A DNA stretch of 64,000 nt, from NCBI RefSeq assembly GCF_005503535.1, contig NZ_SCNN01000020.1:1-64000 (forward strand), written 5' to 3'. Below are positions 35,140 through 43,911 of this stretch, piece by piece. The DNA comes from Mesorhizobium comanense (GTDB taxonomy: Bacteria; Pseudomonadota; Alphaproteobacteria; Rhizobiales; Rhizobiaceae). A model generated the notes under the pieces. It ran no database searches. It was given only the letters and a program-made list of their open reading frames with translations, and was not told the DNA's origin. The stretch's first letter is position 1. Each line of letters begins with the position of its first letter. A program made the translations under genes and the position numbers.

Positions 35140-35547
35140 ATGGCCAACAAAAACAGGCCAGACGGAACCGGAGAAACCGGCCGCGGCAATCAGCATGACG
35201 CCGAAATCCGCGACGACGATCTTGAGCGACGTCGGCGAGAACTTGAAGCATCGCTTGCGACAAGGCTGCCGAACCGGCTCGAGGATGGAGGGTCGGACAG
35301 CGCAGGCAATGTTGCCTTGGTCTTCCGGTTTGCTAGTGAATTTGTCGCTGGCGTTCTGGTTGGCGGGTTGATCGGCTGGGGTTTAGACTGGTTATTGGGG
35401 TCGTCGCCGATCTTTCTGATCGTCTTCCTGCTTGGCGGTTTCGGTGCGGCCTTGACAAACATGGTTCGTGTCGCCAAGGCAGCGCAGGCCAAAGTGCCGT
35501 TAGGCAAGGACTTGCCCGCCGGTAGCGTTGATGACGAGGATTCTTGA
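35140..35547 (+). CDS. atpI: ATP synthase accessory protein I
   Basis: 135-residue AtpI-type protein with a charged N-terminus (DLERRRRELEASLATRL) and two membrane helices (EFVAGVLVGGLIGWGLDWLL, then FLIVFLLGGFGAALTNM). It helps c-ring assembly and magnesium handling in some bacteria but is not part of the finished enzyme. First gene of the F0 operon, as is standard in alphaproteobacteria where the F1 genes lie elsewhere. Confidence 0.9.
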   Translation: MANKNRPDGTGETGRGNQHDAEIRDDDLERRRRELEASLATRLPNRLEDGGSDSAGNVALVFRFASEFVAGVLVGGLIGWGLDWLLGSSPIFLIVFLLGGFGAALTNMVRVAKAAQAKVPLGKDLPAGSVDDEDS

Positions 35548-35610
35548 TAGATCCTCGATGGGATTTAATTCTGCTCCGTCCATACGGAGCCAATTTTGGG
35601 GTAGAGAAAC

Positions 35611-36378
35611 GTGGCTGGCACCGCAGATCGGGTTGATCCAATCCACCAGTTTCATATCGTCGATCTGTTCCAGATCGGCCAGATTGGCGGGATGAAGTTC
35701 GCCTTTACCAATTCGGCGCTGTTCATGTTGATTGCCGTGGCGCTGTCTTTCCTTCTCCTCTACGCAGGTTCAGCCCCTCGTGCGCTGGTTCCAGGCAGGT
35801 TCCAGTCGGTCGCCGAGGAATTCTACTCCTTCGTGCACAATCTTGTGCGCCAGGTACTGGGTGAAGAAGGCAAGGCCTTCTTTCCGTTCATCTTCTGCCT
35901 GTTCGCCTTCGTGCTCTTTACCAATTTTCTCGGCCTTATTCCTTACTTCTTCACCGTCACCAGCCAGCTTGTCATCACCGGCACGCTCGCTCTTTTCATC
36001 ATTCTTATGGTGCTTGTGGTTGGCTTGGCGAAACACGGTCTGAAGTTCTTCGGGCTCTTTGTCCCGCACGGCGTGCCGATTTTCCTGCTGCCGTTCATCT
36101 CGCTCATCGAGATCATCTCTTTCCTCGCCCGCCCGGTCAGCCTGTCGCTTCGACTGTTCGGCAACATGCTTGCCGGACACATCGTGCTCAAGGTTTTTGC
36201 TGGCTTCATCGTCAGCCTGGCGGGTCTGGGATTTGGCGGTTGGATCGGTGCTATCGGACCACTTTTCATGACGGTGGCAATCACCGCTCTCGAATTCCTC
36301 GTCGCTGCTCTGCAGGCCTTTGTGTTCGCGGTGCTGGCCTGTGTCTACCTCAAGGACGCACTTCATCCACATCACTAA
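35611..36378 (+). CDS. atpB: F0F1 ATP synthase subunit a
   Basis: 255-residue membrane subunit that forms the proton half-channels. The essential arginine lies in SLSLRLFGNMLAGH (about residue 186), and the C-terminal helix reads VAALQAFVFAVLACVYLKDA. It starts at a GTG with a purine-rich GGGGTAGAGAAAC leader. Cytoplasmic start MAGTADRVDPIHQFHI is typical for rhizobia. Confidence 0.96.
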   Translation: MAGTADRVDPIHQFHIVDLFQIGQIGGMKFAFTNSALFMLIAVALSFLLLYAGSAPRALVPGRFQSVAEEFYSFVHNLVRQVLGEEGKAFFPFIFCLFAFVLFTNFLGLIPYFFTVTSQLVITGTLALFIILMVLVVGLAKHGLKFFGLFVPHGVPIFLLPFISLIEIISFLARPVSLSLRLFGNMLAGHIVLKVFAGFIVSLAGLGFGGWIGAIGPLFMTVAITALEFLVAALQAFVFAVLACVYLKDALHPHH

Positions 36379-36437
36379 ACTGGCGGCACAACGCCCCGGT
36401 GACCTAGACAACGTTACCCATCGCAAGGAGAAACAAG

Positions 36438-36665
36438 ATGGACGCTGAAGCTGCAAAGATGATTGGCGCGGGCATTGCCTGCATTGGTATGGGCGGCGCT
36501 GGTATTGGTGTCGGCACGATTTTCGGAAACTTCCTTTCCGGCGCGCTTCGTAACCCGTCTGCCGCACAGGGCCAGTTCACCAACGCCCTGATCGGCGCGG
36601 CGCTCGCCGAAGGTCTGGGCATCTTCTCGCTCGTCGTTGCCCTGCTTCTGCTGTTTGTTGTCTGA
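36438..36665 (+). CDS. atpE: F0F1 ATP synthase subunit c
   Basis: 75-residue hairpin of two helices that builds the rotor ring. The proton-binding carboxylate is Glu58 (ALIGAALAEGLGIF), and the polar loop is RNPSAAQGQF. The glycine-rich first helix (GAGIACIGMGGAGIGVG) is as expected. An AAGGAG site lies 8-13 bases before the ATG. It needs the highest stoichiometry in the operon. Confidence 0.97.
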   Translation: MDAEAAKMIGAGIACIGMGGAGIGVGTIFGNFLSGALRNPSAAQGQFTNALIGAALAEGLGIFSLVVALLLLFVV

Positions 36666-36748
36666 TATCGTCACAACCAAGCCGGCTCGCCGTTGCTCTT
36701 TGAACGGCGACTGGCCCTTGATGATCGGTATCAGGGGGAAAGAGCGCA

Positions 36749-37321
36749 ATGGCGACCACGACTGAAGCAACTCAACCCGCCGGCGGCGAGGCGACTGCAA
36801 CCACGGAAGTTGCGCATGGTGAAGGCCATGGCGCTTTTCCGCCGTTCGACAGCTCGACCTTTCCATCGCAGATCCTGTGGCTCGCGATTGCTTTCGGGCT
36901 GCTTTATCTGCTGATGTCGCGCATCGCACTGCCGCGCATGGCGTCCGTCCTCGACGCGCGCAGTGATCGGCTGACATCCGATATCGACGCAGCCAATCGC
37001 CTCAAGGGCGAGAGTGATGCGGTCGCCGCCGCGTACGAACAAGCCTTGGCCGAGGCGCGAAACAACGCCTCCGGGATTGCCCAGAAGGCACGCGACGCCG
37101 CAAAGGCGGAAGCGGATGCGAAGCGGGCGGAGGCGGAAGCCTCCGGGGCGGCCAAGCTGGCGGATGCCGAGGCTGCCATCGTCGCGGCCAAGGCAAAGGC
37201 GATGTCCGGGGTCGGAGCAATCGCTGCCGATACGGCCGACGCGATCGTCAAGTCTTTCGCCGTCGCGACCGCTACGAAATCCGAGATCGAGCAGGCCGTA
37301 AAGGCCGCACTGGCAAAGTGA
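36749..37321 (+). CDS. atpF': F0F1 ATP synthase subunit b'
   Basis: 190-residue peripheral-stalk subunit: a 30-residue Ala/Thr-rich N-terminus, one membrane helix (ILWLAIAFGLLYLLMSRIAL) and a long coiled coil rich in Ala, Glu and Lys. It pairs with subunit b encoded next. The duplicated b/b' arrangement is typical of alphaproteobacteria and photosynthetic bacteria. Confidence 0.94.
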   Translation: MATTTEATQPAGGEATATTEVAHGEGHGAFPPFDSSTFPSQILWLAIAFGLLYLLMSRIALPRMASVLDARSDRLTSDIDAANRLKGESDAVAAAYEQALAEARNNASGIAQKARDAAKAEADAKRAEAEASGAAKLADAEAAIVAAKAKAMSGVGAIAADTADAIVKSFAVATATKSEIEQAVKAALAK

Positions 37322-37328
37322 GTTGACG

Positions 37329-37820
37329 ATGAACGCTACCAGTTTAGCCACGCTGTGGGTCTTCATCGCGCTTCTCCTGTTTGTTGGCATACTCATCTGG
37401 GCCGGCGTGCCGAAAAAGCTGGCGGGAACCCTAGATGGGCGCGCCGACCGGATTCGCAAGGAGCTTGATGAAGCGCGCCGGCTGCGTGAAGAGGCCCAGC
37501 AACTGCTCGGCCTGTACCAGAAGAAGCGCAACGAAGCCGAGCAGGAGGCCGCGGCAATCGTCGCCGCCGCCAAGCGTGAGGCAGAGCTTTTTGCTGCCGA
37601 TGCGCATCAGAAAACCGAGGATTATGTCGCCCGGCGCACCGCGCTGGCCGAACAGAAGATCGGTCAGGCCGAACGCGATGCGATCAGCGAAGTTCGCGCC
37701 AGCGCCGTCGACATCGCCGTCGAAGCGGCCCGCGCGTTGCTGGCCGCCAAGGTCGATGCCAAGGCCGGAGCGGATCTGTTCAAGGCCTCGCTGGCGGACG
37801 TGAAGGCGAAGCTCAACTGA
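37329..37820 (+). CDS. atpF: F0F1 ATP synthase subunit b
   Basis: 163-residue subunit: a short N-terminus, a membrane helix (LWVFIALLLFVGILIWAGVP) and a long coiled coil (for example RRLREEAQQLLGLYQKKRNE). I took the ATG at 37329 and not the TTG two codons earlier. Last gene of the F0 operon, followed by a clear intrinsic terminator. Confidence 0.95.
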   Translation: MNATSLATLWVFIALLLFVGILIWAGVPKKLAGTLDGRADRIRKELDEARRLREEAQQLLGLYQKKRNEAEQEAAAIVAAAKREAELFAADAHQKTEDYVARRTALAEQKIGQAERDAISEVRASAVDIAVEAARALLAAKVDAKAGADLFKASLADVKAKLN

Positions 37821-37842
37821 GCTGACAAAGTTCCGAAATGAG

Positions 37843-37873
37843 AAAGCCGCCCGGGCAACCTGGCGGCTTTTTT
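37843..37873 (+). terminator. Intrinsic terminator of the F0 operon
   Basis: 9-bp stem AAAGCCGCC/GGCGGCTTT, 10-base loop and a run of six T, 23 bases after the atpF stop. Confidence 0.9.
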
Positions 37874-37884
37874 GTGCGCTGATA

Positions 37885-38042
37885 ATCTCCCCCCTCGAGG
37901 CGGAGATGTCGCCGAAGGCGACAGAGGGGGTCGGTTCGACCGGTCTCAACGCAATCTTTGCGGCGTAGAATAGAAAAAGTCGGCGCTTCATAAGCGGCGA
38001 CCCCCTCTGGCCTGCCGGCCATCTCCCCCTCAAGGGGGAGAT
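37885..38042. repeat. Long palindromic repeat, CTCCCCC type
   Basis: Arms begin ATCTCCCCCCTCGAGG and end in AAGGGGGAGAT, with inner blocks AGAGGGGGTCG / CGACCCCCTCT. It lies between converging atpF and rnhB, straight after the F0 terminator. Its right half is the near-exact complement of the left half of the copy inside glyS. Confidence 0.87.
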
Positions 38043-38053
38043 CGCTTGTCAGC

Positions 38054-38749
38054 TCAATCCAGCCCGGCCAGGCTTTCTTCTTCAGCGACCTCAGCCCCGC
38101 CCAACCTGAACGGCGCGAACGAAACCCGGTGCAGCCGTGCCACCGGCCCGTGCGTCTCGATCGCCGTGCGGTGGCGGGCCGTGGCGTAGCCCATATGAAC
38201 CTCGAAGCCGTAACGGTCGTGATGGTTGCCGCAGCCGCACATCATGCGGTCGCGCATCACCTTGGCGACGATCGAGGCCGCTGCGATCGATTGCGAACGC
38301 TGGTCGCCCTTTATCAACGCACGGCCTTCGCAGGGTAGCCCTGGCGGCACGTCGCGTCCGTCGGCGAGAGCGAGCTTCGGTCGGACGGATAGACCGACCA
38401 GCGCGCGGCGCATCGCTTCAAGGCTCGCCTTGAGAATGTTGCTGTTGTCTATGCCTTCGGCACTCACCGACGCCATCGAAACCCCGAGCGCAGAGCCGAT
38501 GATGCGCAGGAACAGCGCTTCGCGCTGCAGATAGCTGAGCCGTTTGGAATCATCGAGGCCTTCGGGAATGTTGGCGGGGTCGAGGATCACCGCCGCAGCG
38601 ACCACCGGCCCGGCAAGCGGACCGCGGCCGGCCTCGTCCATGCCGGCGACCGGCCACAGCCCCTCGGCCATCGCTTTCGTTTCGGCGGAAAAATCGGGCT
38701 TCTCGACGATTTCGAAGAGAAGCGGAGAATCGGAACGCGCGCGAGCCAT
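38054..38749 (-). CDS. rnhB: Ribonuclease HII
   Basis: 231-residue enzyme that nicks RNA or single ribonucleotides in DNA-RNA hybrids. The catalytic start GMDEAGRGPLAGPVVAAAV supplies the Asp-Glu pair (about residue 33), and further sites lie in DDSKRLS, ALADGRDVP and HMGYATARHR. The ATG at 38749 (MARARSDSPLLF) matches the family; an upstream extension in the same frame is low-complexity and unlikely. Confidence 0.95.
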   Translation of the reverse strand: MARARSDSPLLFEIVEKPDFSAETKAMAEGLWPVAGMDEAGRGPLAGPVVAAAVILDPANIPEGLDDSKRLSYLQREALFLRIIGSALGVSMASVSAEGIDNSNILKASLEAMRRALVGLSVRPKLALADGRDVPPGLPCEGRALIKGDQRSQSIAAASIVAKVMRDRMMCGCGNHHDRYGFEVHMGYATARHRTAIETHGPVARLHRVSFAPFRLGGAEVAEEESLAGLD

Positions 38750-38900
38750 GTTGCGGCGAGGTTCGCATCGGCTCCGATTCTCCGCAAGTCCCTCCGGGTC
38801 GGGTGGGGCGCCGGACCGGGAGGGCACCGTCTGCAGGCCGGGGCAGGCCGGACGGGATTTTTTGCCGCGGCAGGTCAAACCGCTGCGGCGAATTTCATTC

Positions 38901-40055
38901 TCACAGCAGCATCAATTGCTCCTGGTCCTTGCCGGCCGCGACGAACTGATCGGTTCGCAGCGCGCGTCGTTCGGCATTGAGGCCGAGCCGCTTGGCCGTG
39001 ATCTCGAAGCGCCGGCCGATCTGCCAGGCGTAGGGCCCGGCGCCCTTCATGCGCTTGCCCCATTCCGAATCGTAGTCCTTGCCGTCGCGCATCGAGCGGA
39101 TCAGCGACATCACGTGACGGTAGCGGTCGGGATAGTGGCGCAGCAGCCAGTCCTTGAAGATCGGGCTGACTTCCAGCGGCAGGCGCAGCACGACATAGCC
39201 CGCCTCGCGCGCGCCGGCCGCCCGCGCCGAATCGAGGATACGCTCCATCTCCTGGTCGGTAAGCCCAGGGATGATCGGCGCCACCATGACCGAAGCCGGG
39301 ATGCCGGCATCCGAAAGCTGCCGGATGGCTTCGAGCCGCTTGGTCGGCGTCGAGGCGCGAGGCTCCATGGTGCGCGCCAGCATGCGGTCCATCGTCGTCA
39401 CCGACAGTGCCACCTTGGCGAGGCCCCGTTCGGCCATGCGCGACAATATGTCGATGTCGCGCGTCACCAAAGCGGACTTGGTGACGATGCCGACGGGATG
39501 GCCGCGCGCCTCCAGCACTTCGAGGATCTCGCGCATGATCCGGTACTGCTTTTCGATCGGCTGGTATGGATCGGTGTTGGTGCCGATGGCGATGGTGCGC
39601 GGCTGGTAGCCGTCCTTCGACAGTTCCTTGTCCAGCAGGCGGGCGGCATCAGGCTTGGCGAACAGCTTGGATTCGAAATCCAGCCCCGGCGACAGGCCCA
39701 TGAACGAATGCGTCGGCCGCGCGAAGCAATAGACGCAGCCATGTTCGCAGCCGCGATAGGGATTGATCGAGCGGTCGAAGGATATGTCCGGCGATTCGTT
39801 GCGGGTGATGATGGTGCGCGGCTTCTCCACCTGCACCTCGGTCTTGAACGGAGGCAGTTCCTCCAGCGAACTCCAGCCATCGTCGAAGACATGCCGGCTG
39901 ACCGGTTCGAAACGGCCGGACGGATTGATGCCGGCCGAACGGCCGCGATTGCGATCCGGACGGATGCGCATGCCGCTTTGCTCGATCATCGCATTGGCCA
40001 TCTCGGCTCGTCCTGCTCCAAAGGCTGCAATGTCGGCCCGCACGATCGGTTCCAT
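38901..40055 (-). CDS. Radical SAM protein, PA0069/SplB-like, SOS-box gene
   Basis: 384-residue radical SAM enzyme. The cluster-binding motif is CEHGCVYCFARP (CxxxCxxC, about residue 86), followed by AIGTNTDPYQPIEKQY, typical of the PA0069 family related to spore photoproduct lyase. The reaction is unknown. A GAAC-N7-GAAC LexA box lies upstream (40132-40146), consistent with a DNA-damage role. Starts at 40055, 40082 and 40106 are possible. I chose 40055 because GGGAG precedes it and the promoter region would otherwise reach the start codon. 151 bases before rnhB, same direction. Confidence 0.85.
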   Translation of the reverse strand: MEPIVRADIAAFGAGRAEMANAMIEQSGMRIRPDRNRGRSAGINPSGRFEPVSRHVFDDGWSSLEELPPFKTEVQVEKPRTIITRNESPDISFDRSINPYRGCEHGCVYCFARPTHSFMGLSPGLDFESKLFAKPDAARLLDKELSKDGYQPRTIAIGTNTDPYQPIEKQYRIMREILEVLEARGHPVGIVTKSALVTRDIDILSRMAERGLAKVALSVTTMDRMLARTMEPRASTPTKRLEAIRQLSDAGIPASVMVAPIIPGLTDQEMERILDSARAAGAREAGYVVLRLPLEVSPIFKDWLLRHYPDRYRHVMSLIRSMRDGKDYDSEWGKRMKGAGPYAWQIGRRFEITAKRLGLNAERRALRTDQFVAAGKDQEQLMLL

Positions 40056-40131
40056 TTTCGCCCGCTCCCAGGGACTGTCCATGTTGTGTCGAATCGTTCT
40101 GTTCATGAAATTATTCCTATTTCGCAGAAGA

Positions 40132-40146
40132 GAACAAATCAAGAAC
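40132..40146 (-). promoter_or_regulatory. LexA (SOS) box, GAAC-N7-GAAC
   Basis: On the minus strand it reads GTTC-N7-GTTC and overlaps a TTGATT -35-like hexamer facing the radical SAM gene. It is shared by the divergent glycosyltransferase-like gene. Confidence 0.7.
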
Positions 40147-40202
40147 TTTCTATGGTGCGCCGCAAAAACTGGCGCCGCGCGCGCCTTTCCGCTATTCGGC
40201 TC

Positions 40203-40733
40203 ATGATGCTCAGTGTTCTCATCGAAACGCACAATGACGAGGAAGGCCTTGCCCGCACGCTCGCCTCGCTTATCGGCGGGGCCGTCGAGGGGGTGGTGCG
40301 CGAGGTCGTCGTCTGCGATGCCGGCTCGACCGACCAGACGCATCACGTCGCCGAGCACGCCGGCTGCCAATATGTGGCCAGCGGAGGGGTCGCCATCGGC
40401 ATAGGGCAGGCCAAGGGAGACTGGCTGCTCTTGCTGGAGCCAGGCGCGCGCCTCGTGGAAGGCTGGATCGAGGCGGTCGTGGCCCATACGGCGAAACAAA
40501 CCATGGCGGCACGGTTCTCGCGTGCGCGTGGCAGCCGCGCGCCTTTCCTGGCCAGGGTCTTTTCGGGAAACCGGGCGCTCGCCGACGGGCTGGTGATCAG
40601 CAAGCGTCAGGCGGCGTCGCTGTCGAAGAGCGCCGGCAGCGCCGAAGCCCTGGCGCGCGGCCTGGCGACAAGGAAGCTCGACGCCGAGATCTGGCCGGCG
40701 CCGCCGAAGCCGCGGCAGCGCTCGCAGACATGA
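40203..40733 (+). CDS. Family 2-type glycosyltransferase-like protein
   Basis: 176 residues with the GT-A fold opening LSVLIETHNDEEGLARTLAS, a conserved REVVVCDAGSTDQTHHVAEH and GDWLLLLEPGARL. Shorter than most family 2 glycosyltransferases, so it may be a minimal or divergent member; the acceptor is unknown. The start could be the ATG at 40203 or 40206, or an ATG further upstream (40152). None has a clear ribosome-binding site. Divergent from the radical SAM gene with a LexA box between. Confidence 0.65.
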   Translation: MMLSVLIETHNDEEGLARTLASLIGGAVEGVVREVVVCDAGSTDQTHHVAEHAGCQYVASGGVAIGIGQAKGDWLLLLEPGARLVEGWIEAVVAHTAKQTMAARFSRARGSRAPFLARVFSGNRALADGLVISKRQAASLSKSAGSAEALARGLATRKLDAEIWPAPPKPRQRSQT

Positions 40734-40755
40734 TTTTTCGCAGCCGCTCTATCCA

Positions 40756-40770
40756 TTGTGCATTGCACAA
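40756..40770. promoter_or_regulatory. Palindrome TTGTGCA-T-TGCACAA
   Basis: Perfect 7-base arms around a single central base, about 110 bases before the dioxygenase-like gene and just after the glycosyltransferase stop. It looks like an operator; the regulator is unknown. Confidence 0.4.
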
Positions 40771-40880
40771 AACCTGACGCGGGGTTAGCCTCTCCTCCAG
40801 GCGGGTGAATTGGGTTTGGGTCATAAGAGCGGTGGACACCGATGCGGCAATCGGGTGCCACCCTCGCAGACGAGGACCCG

Positions 40881-41855
40881 ATGAACCTTTCAACCCCAGA
40901 CAAATCCGGCACGGCCAGTCTCGAGGCCATAGCGCGCAATGGCAGCCTGTTGCGCCGTATCGCCGTGCGGATCCCCACCTATCTGACCGATCTGCGTGAA
41001 AACCCGGCCTGGCTGCCGATGTTTGTGCTGGCGCGCACCATGCCCGGACGGCGCATGCACTGGCTGGGCGCCAAACGCGCCCGTCCGGTGGAGAACGCAG
41101 GGGATACGATGTTCGCCGGCGTCGAGCGATCGACCGTGGTCGATGCGTTACGTTCCGACGGCCTGTTCTCAGGCCTTGTCCTGCCGCCCGCAATCCATGA
41201 GGAGATCGCACGCTTCGCCAGGCGCACGCCCTGCTTCGGCAATTTCGACCGTCGCCTCGAATTCATGCCGCAGGAACATACAGAAGCGGAAAAGCGCCTT
41301 GGCCGCTCGCTGCTCAGCGGGCACTATTTCGAGCGTATCCTCGACTGCCCGGCGGCGCTTGCCATCCAGCGCGATCCGCTGCTGCTCGACATCGCCGCGC
41401 ATTATCTCGGCGCCCAGGCAAAGCTGATCACGACGCGCGTCTGGTGGAGCTTCCCGACAGGCGAGGCATCCGACGCCGACAAGAACCTTGCCTCGCTCGG
41501 CAAATACCATTTCGACCTCGACGACTGGCGGATGCTGAAATTCTTCTTCTACCTGGTGCCTGTCGACGCGGGCACCGGTCCGCATGTCTATGTCAGGGGA
41601 AGCCACAACAGGCGCGCCCTCAAGCACCAGTTGACGCTGCTGGTCGGCCATCCCGCCGATGAGGTGCTGAATGTCTATGGCAAGCAAAGCCCGGTGACGC
41701 TGACCGGCGAAGCGGGGCTGGGTTTCGTCGAAGACCCGTTCGGCTTCCACATGGGCACGGTGCCGGCGCGCATGCCGCGGCTGATGATGGAAGTCGGCTT
41801 CGGCGTGTCGACGCCTTCGCGACGGCGTTTTCACGGCGAACCGGTCATCCGCTAA
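40881..41855 (+). CDS. Phytanoyl-CoA dioxygenase-like Fe(II)/2-oxoglutarate oxygenase
   Basis: 324-residue putative non-haem iron oxygenase. The HxD part of the metal triad fits YHFDLDDW (about residue 215) and the distal histidine fits EDPFGFHMGTVP (about residue 297). HVYVRGSHNRR lies between, as in PhyH-type proteins. GAGGA precedes the ATG at 40881. The substrate is unknown. Isolated transcription unit ending 6 bases before the converging GFA gene. Confidence 0.75.
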   Translation: MNLSTPDKSGTASLEAIARNGSLLRRIAVRIPTYLTDLRENPAWLPMFVLARTMPGRRMHWLGAKRARPVENAGDTMFAGVERSTVVDALRSDGLFSGLVLPPAIHEEIARFARRTPCFGNFDRRLEFMPQEHTEAEKRLGRSLLSGHYFERILDCPAALAIQRDPLLLDIAAHYLGAQAKLITTRVWWSFPTGEASDADKNLASLGKYHFDLDDWRMLKFFFYLVPVDAGTGPHVYVRGSHNRRALKHQLTLLVGHPADEVLNVYGKQSPVTLTGEAGLGFVEDPFGFHMGTVPARMPRLMMEVGFGVSTPSRRRFHGEPVIR

Positions 41856-41861
41856 GCGAGA

Positions 41862-42302
41862 TCAGCCGAAGCTCAGCTCGACCGGCATCCAGCGGAGGCG
41901 ACGCCTGGCCTGACGTTGCTCTGTGCTTTCCCCGTCGAAATCGACTGGGACGGGCTGCCGACTGAACGCCCTTTGGTCGTCCAGGGCATTGACGATGACG
42001 ATTGCTCTTGCGTCGTCGTCTCTGGCGACTGCATCGGCTGCGGCGATCGCAGCGACATAGACACCGCACTCGCTGCAAATCAGATAGTCGGCCGTCCTCA
42101 ACCCGAACCGGTATTTGTGCAATCGCCTGATATCCTTGACCGCGACGGTCAGCCTGCCGTCCGGGTCGGCGGCGGCTCGCGAGGCATGTTTGACGCAGAA
42201 GCCGCATTGGCAGGCGCGGACTTCGATCTGCGACGGATCGAGTTCGGTTGAAAAGCGAAGGCGTATGTTGCCGCAATGGCACCCGCCGGCATGCTCGGTC
42301 AT
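41862..42302 (-). CDS. GFA-family zinc protein (glutathione-dependent formaldehyde-activating fold)
   Basis: 146-residue zinc-binding protein. The cysteine motifs GGCHCGNIRL, RACQCGFCVKH and LICSECGVYVAA form the two zinc sites of the family. The name comes from glutathione-dependent formaldehyde-activating enzyme, but most members have no proven activity. The ATG at 42302 gives the family start (MTEHAGGCHCG). Confidence 0.87.
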   Translation of the reverse strand: MTEHAGGCHCGNIRLRFSTELDPSQIEVRACQCGFCVKHASRAAADPDGRLTVAVKDIRRLHKYRFGLRTADYLICSECGVYVAAIAAADAVARDDDARAIVIVNALDDQRAFSRQPVPVDFDGESTEQRQARRRLRWMPVELSFG

Positions 42303-42441
42303 CGCATCGCCCTTGTCGTGATCGGCTGCCCTTCCACGAGAAAGTACCTTCTCCGGCATCCGGTTTGGAATGGTGTTTCGAAGGCGCCGATGCCGTTCTG
42401 CCTGGCAAACGCGGGGTGAAACCGGGGCCTGCCCTTGGCTC

Positions 42442-42996
42442 CTACGGAACCGATTTCCCGCGCCGCAGGTGCTCGTCCAGCCGTGGCATGATCTCTACGA
42501 AATTGCAGGGCATGTGGCGGTAGTCGAGCTGCGCCTTCAGGATACCGTCCCAGGCGTCCCTGCAGGCGCCGGGCGAACCCGGCAGCACGAAGACGAAAGT
42601 CGCGTTGACGACGCCGCCGGTCGCCCGGCTCTGGATCGTCGACGTGCCGATCTTGTCGTAGGAAATCCGGTGGAACACTTCGGAAAACCCGTCCATGCGC
42701 TTTTCGAAGATCGGTTCCAGTGCGTCCGGCGTCACATCGCGCCCGGTGAAGCCAGTGCCGCCGGTGGTGATGACGACGTCGATGGCCTTGTCCCGCGACC
42801 ATGTCAGCACCGTGTCGCGGATTTTGTCTTGGTCGTCGGTGACGATATCGCGGGCGGCCAGGATATGGCCCGCCTCGATGATACGATCGGCCAATGTCTG
42901 GCCGGATCTGTCTTCGGCCAGGCTGCGTGTGTCGGAAACCGTCAGCACCGCGATGCGCACGGGAATGAAGGAACGGCTCTCATTGGTCCCAGCCAT
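42442..42996 (-). CDS. moaB: Molybdenum cofactor biosynthesis protein MoaB
   Basis: 184-residue MoaB/MogA-type protein that adenylylates molybdopterin or supports its insertion. The signature VITTGGTGFTGRDVTPDALE is present at about residues 75-94, and the N-terminus reads IAVLTVSDTRSLAEDRSG. It follows ispE after a single base on the same strand, so the two are cotranscribed. Confidence 0.93.
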   Translation of the reverse strand: MAGTNESRSFIPVRIAVLTVSDTRSLAEDRSGQTLADRIIEAGHILAARDIVTDDQDKIRDTVLTWSRDKAIDVVITTGGTGFTGRDVTPDALEPIFEKRMDGFSEVFHRISYDKIGTSTIQSRATGGVVNATFVFVLPGSPGACRDAWDGILKAQLDYRHMPCNFVEIMPRLDEHLRRGKSVP

Positions 42997-42997
42997 C

Positions 42998-43885
42998 TCA
43001 TTCAGCCTCTGAACTCATGCTGCGCGTCGCCGCGACGAACCAGTCGGGCTGACGGCCGCGGATCTCCGCCGCTGCGCGCTTGGCGACATTGCCGGTTTCA
43101 AACAGACCGAAACAGGTGGCCCCGGAGCCGGACATCCGTGAAAACCCCGACCCGGCCTTGTCAAGCCAGGACAGTGCCCTGCCTATGGCGGGCTGAAGCG
43201 CAAGCGCGGCCGGCTCAAGATCGTTGCGGGTGAGTTCCAGCCAGTTGCGCAGGCTGTGAAAATCGATGCTGCGCGGCAGCGGCGGCAGCGGCTCGTTGTC
43301 ACGGCGGGAAAGGGCCGCGAAGATGTCCGCCGTCGAGACGGGCATGCCGGGATTGACCAGCACAAGGCCGAGCGCCGAAAAATCCGGCACCATCGACAGC
43401 TCCTCGCCAATGCCGCGCGCCACCAGCGGCTTGGCCGCCAGGCACATCGGCACGTCGGCGCCAAGCGACAGGCCGATCCGGGCCAGCGCGGCGCCATCGA
43501 GGTCCAGGTCCCAAATCTCCGCCAGCCCGCGCAGTACGGCCGCCGCGTCGCTTGAACCACCGCCGACGCCGGAAGCGACAGGCAGGTTTTTTTCCAGCTT
43601 GATCGAGATCGGGCTGGTCTTTCCCGGCCCGGCTGCCCGTCGCAAGGCATCACGCGCCTTCAGCACCAGATTGCTTTCGTCGAGCGGAACCGCCGGCGCA
43701 TAACGGCCGGACACGGTGAAATCATCGTTTTCGGCCGGGGCGATCTCGACCCGGTCGCCAAAACGCGTGAATACCGCCAGACTTTCGATCAGGTGATAGC
43801 CGTCGGGGCGCCTGCCGGTGACGTGCAGGGCAAGGTTTATCTTGGCGGGAGCCGCCCAGATGCGGGCAAGCTTGCCGTCTTCCAC
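42998..43885 (-). CDS. ispE: 4-diphosphocytidyl-2-C-methyl-D-erythritol kinase
   Basis: 295-residue GHMP kinase of the non-mevalonate isoprenoid pathway. N-terminal APAKINLALHVTGRRPDGYH and the ATP loop PVASGVGGGSSDAAAVLRG (about residues 104-122) are diagnostic. A C-terminal SGSGATCFGLFETG fits the third GHMP motif. It lies between a small membrane-protein gene and moaB, same strand. Confidence 0.95.
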   Translation of the reverse strand: MEDGKLARIWAAPAKINLALHVTGRRPDGYHLIESLAVFTRFGDRVEIAPAENDDFTVSGRYAPAVPLDESNLVLKARDALRRAAGPGKTSPISIKLEKNLPVASGVGGGSSDAAAVLRGLAEIWDLDLDGAALARIGLSLGADVPMCLAAKPLVARGIGEELSMVPDFSALGLVLVNPGMPVSTADIFAALSRRDNEPLPPLPRSIDFHSLRNWLELTRNDLEPAALALQPAIGRALSWLDKAGSGFSRMSGSGATCFGLFETGNVAKRAAAEIRGRQPDWFVAATRSMSSEAE

Positions 43886-43911
43886 TGTCTCGGCTGCGAG
43901 GGAAATGCGGG

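Noticed and set aside
38544..40202. Long N-terminal extension of the glycosyltransferase frame
   Set aside because: The upstream part is the shadow of rnhB and the radical SAM gene; only the part from about 40203 has sequence like a glycosyltransferase.
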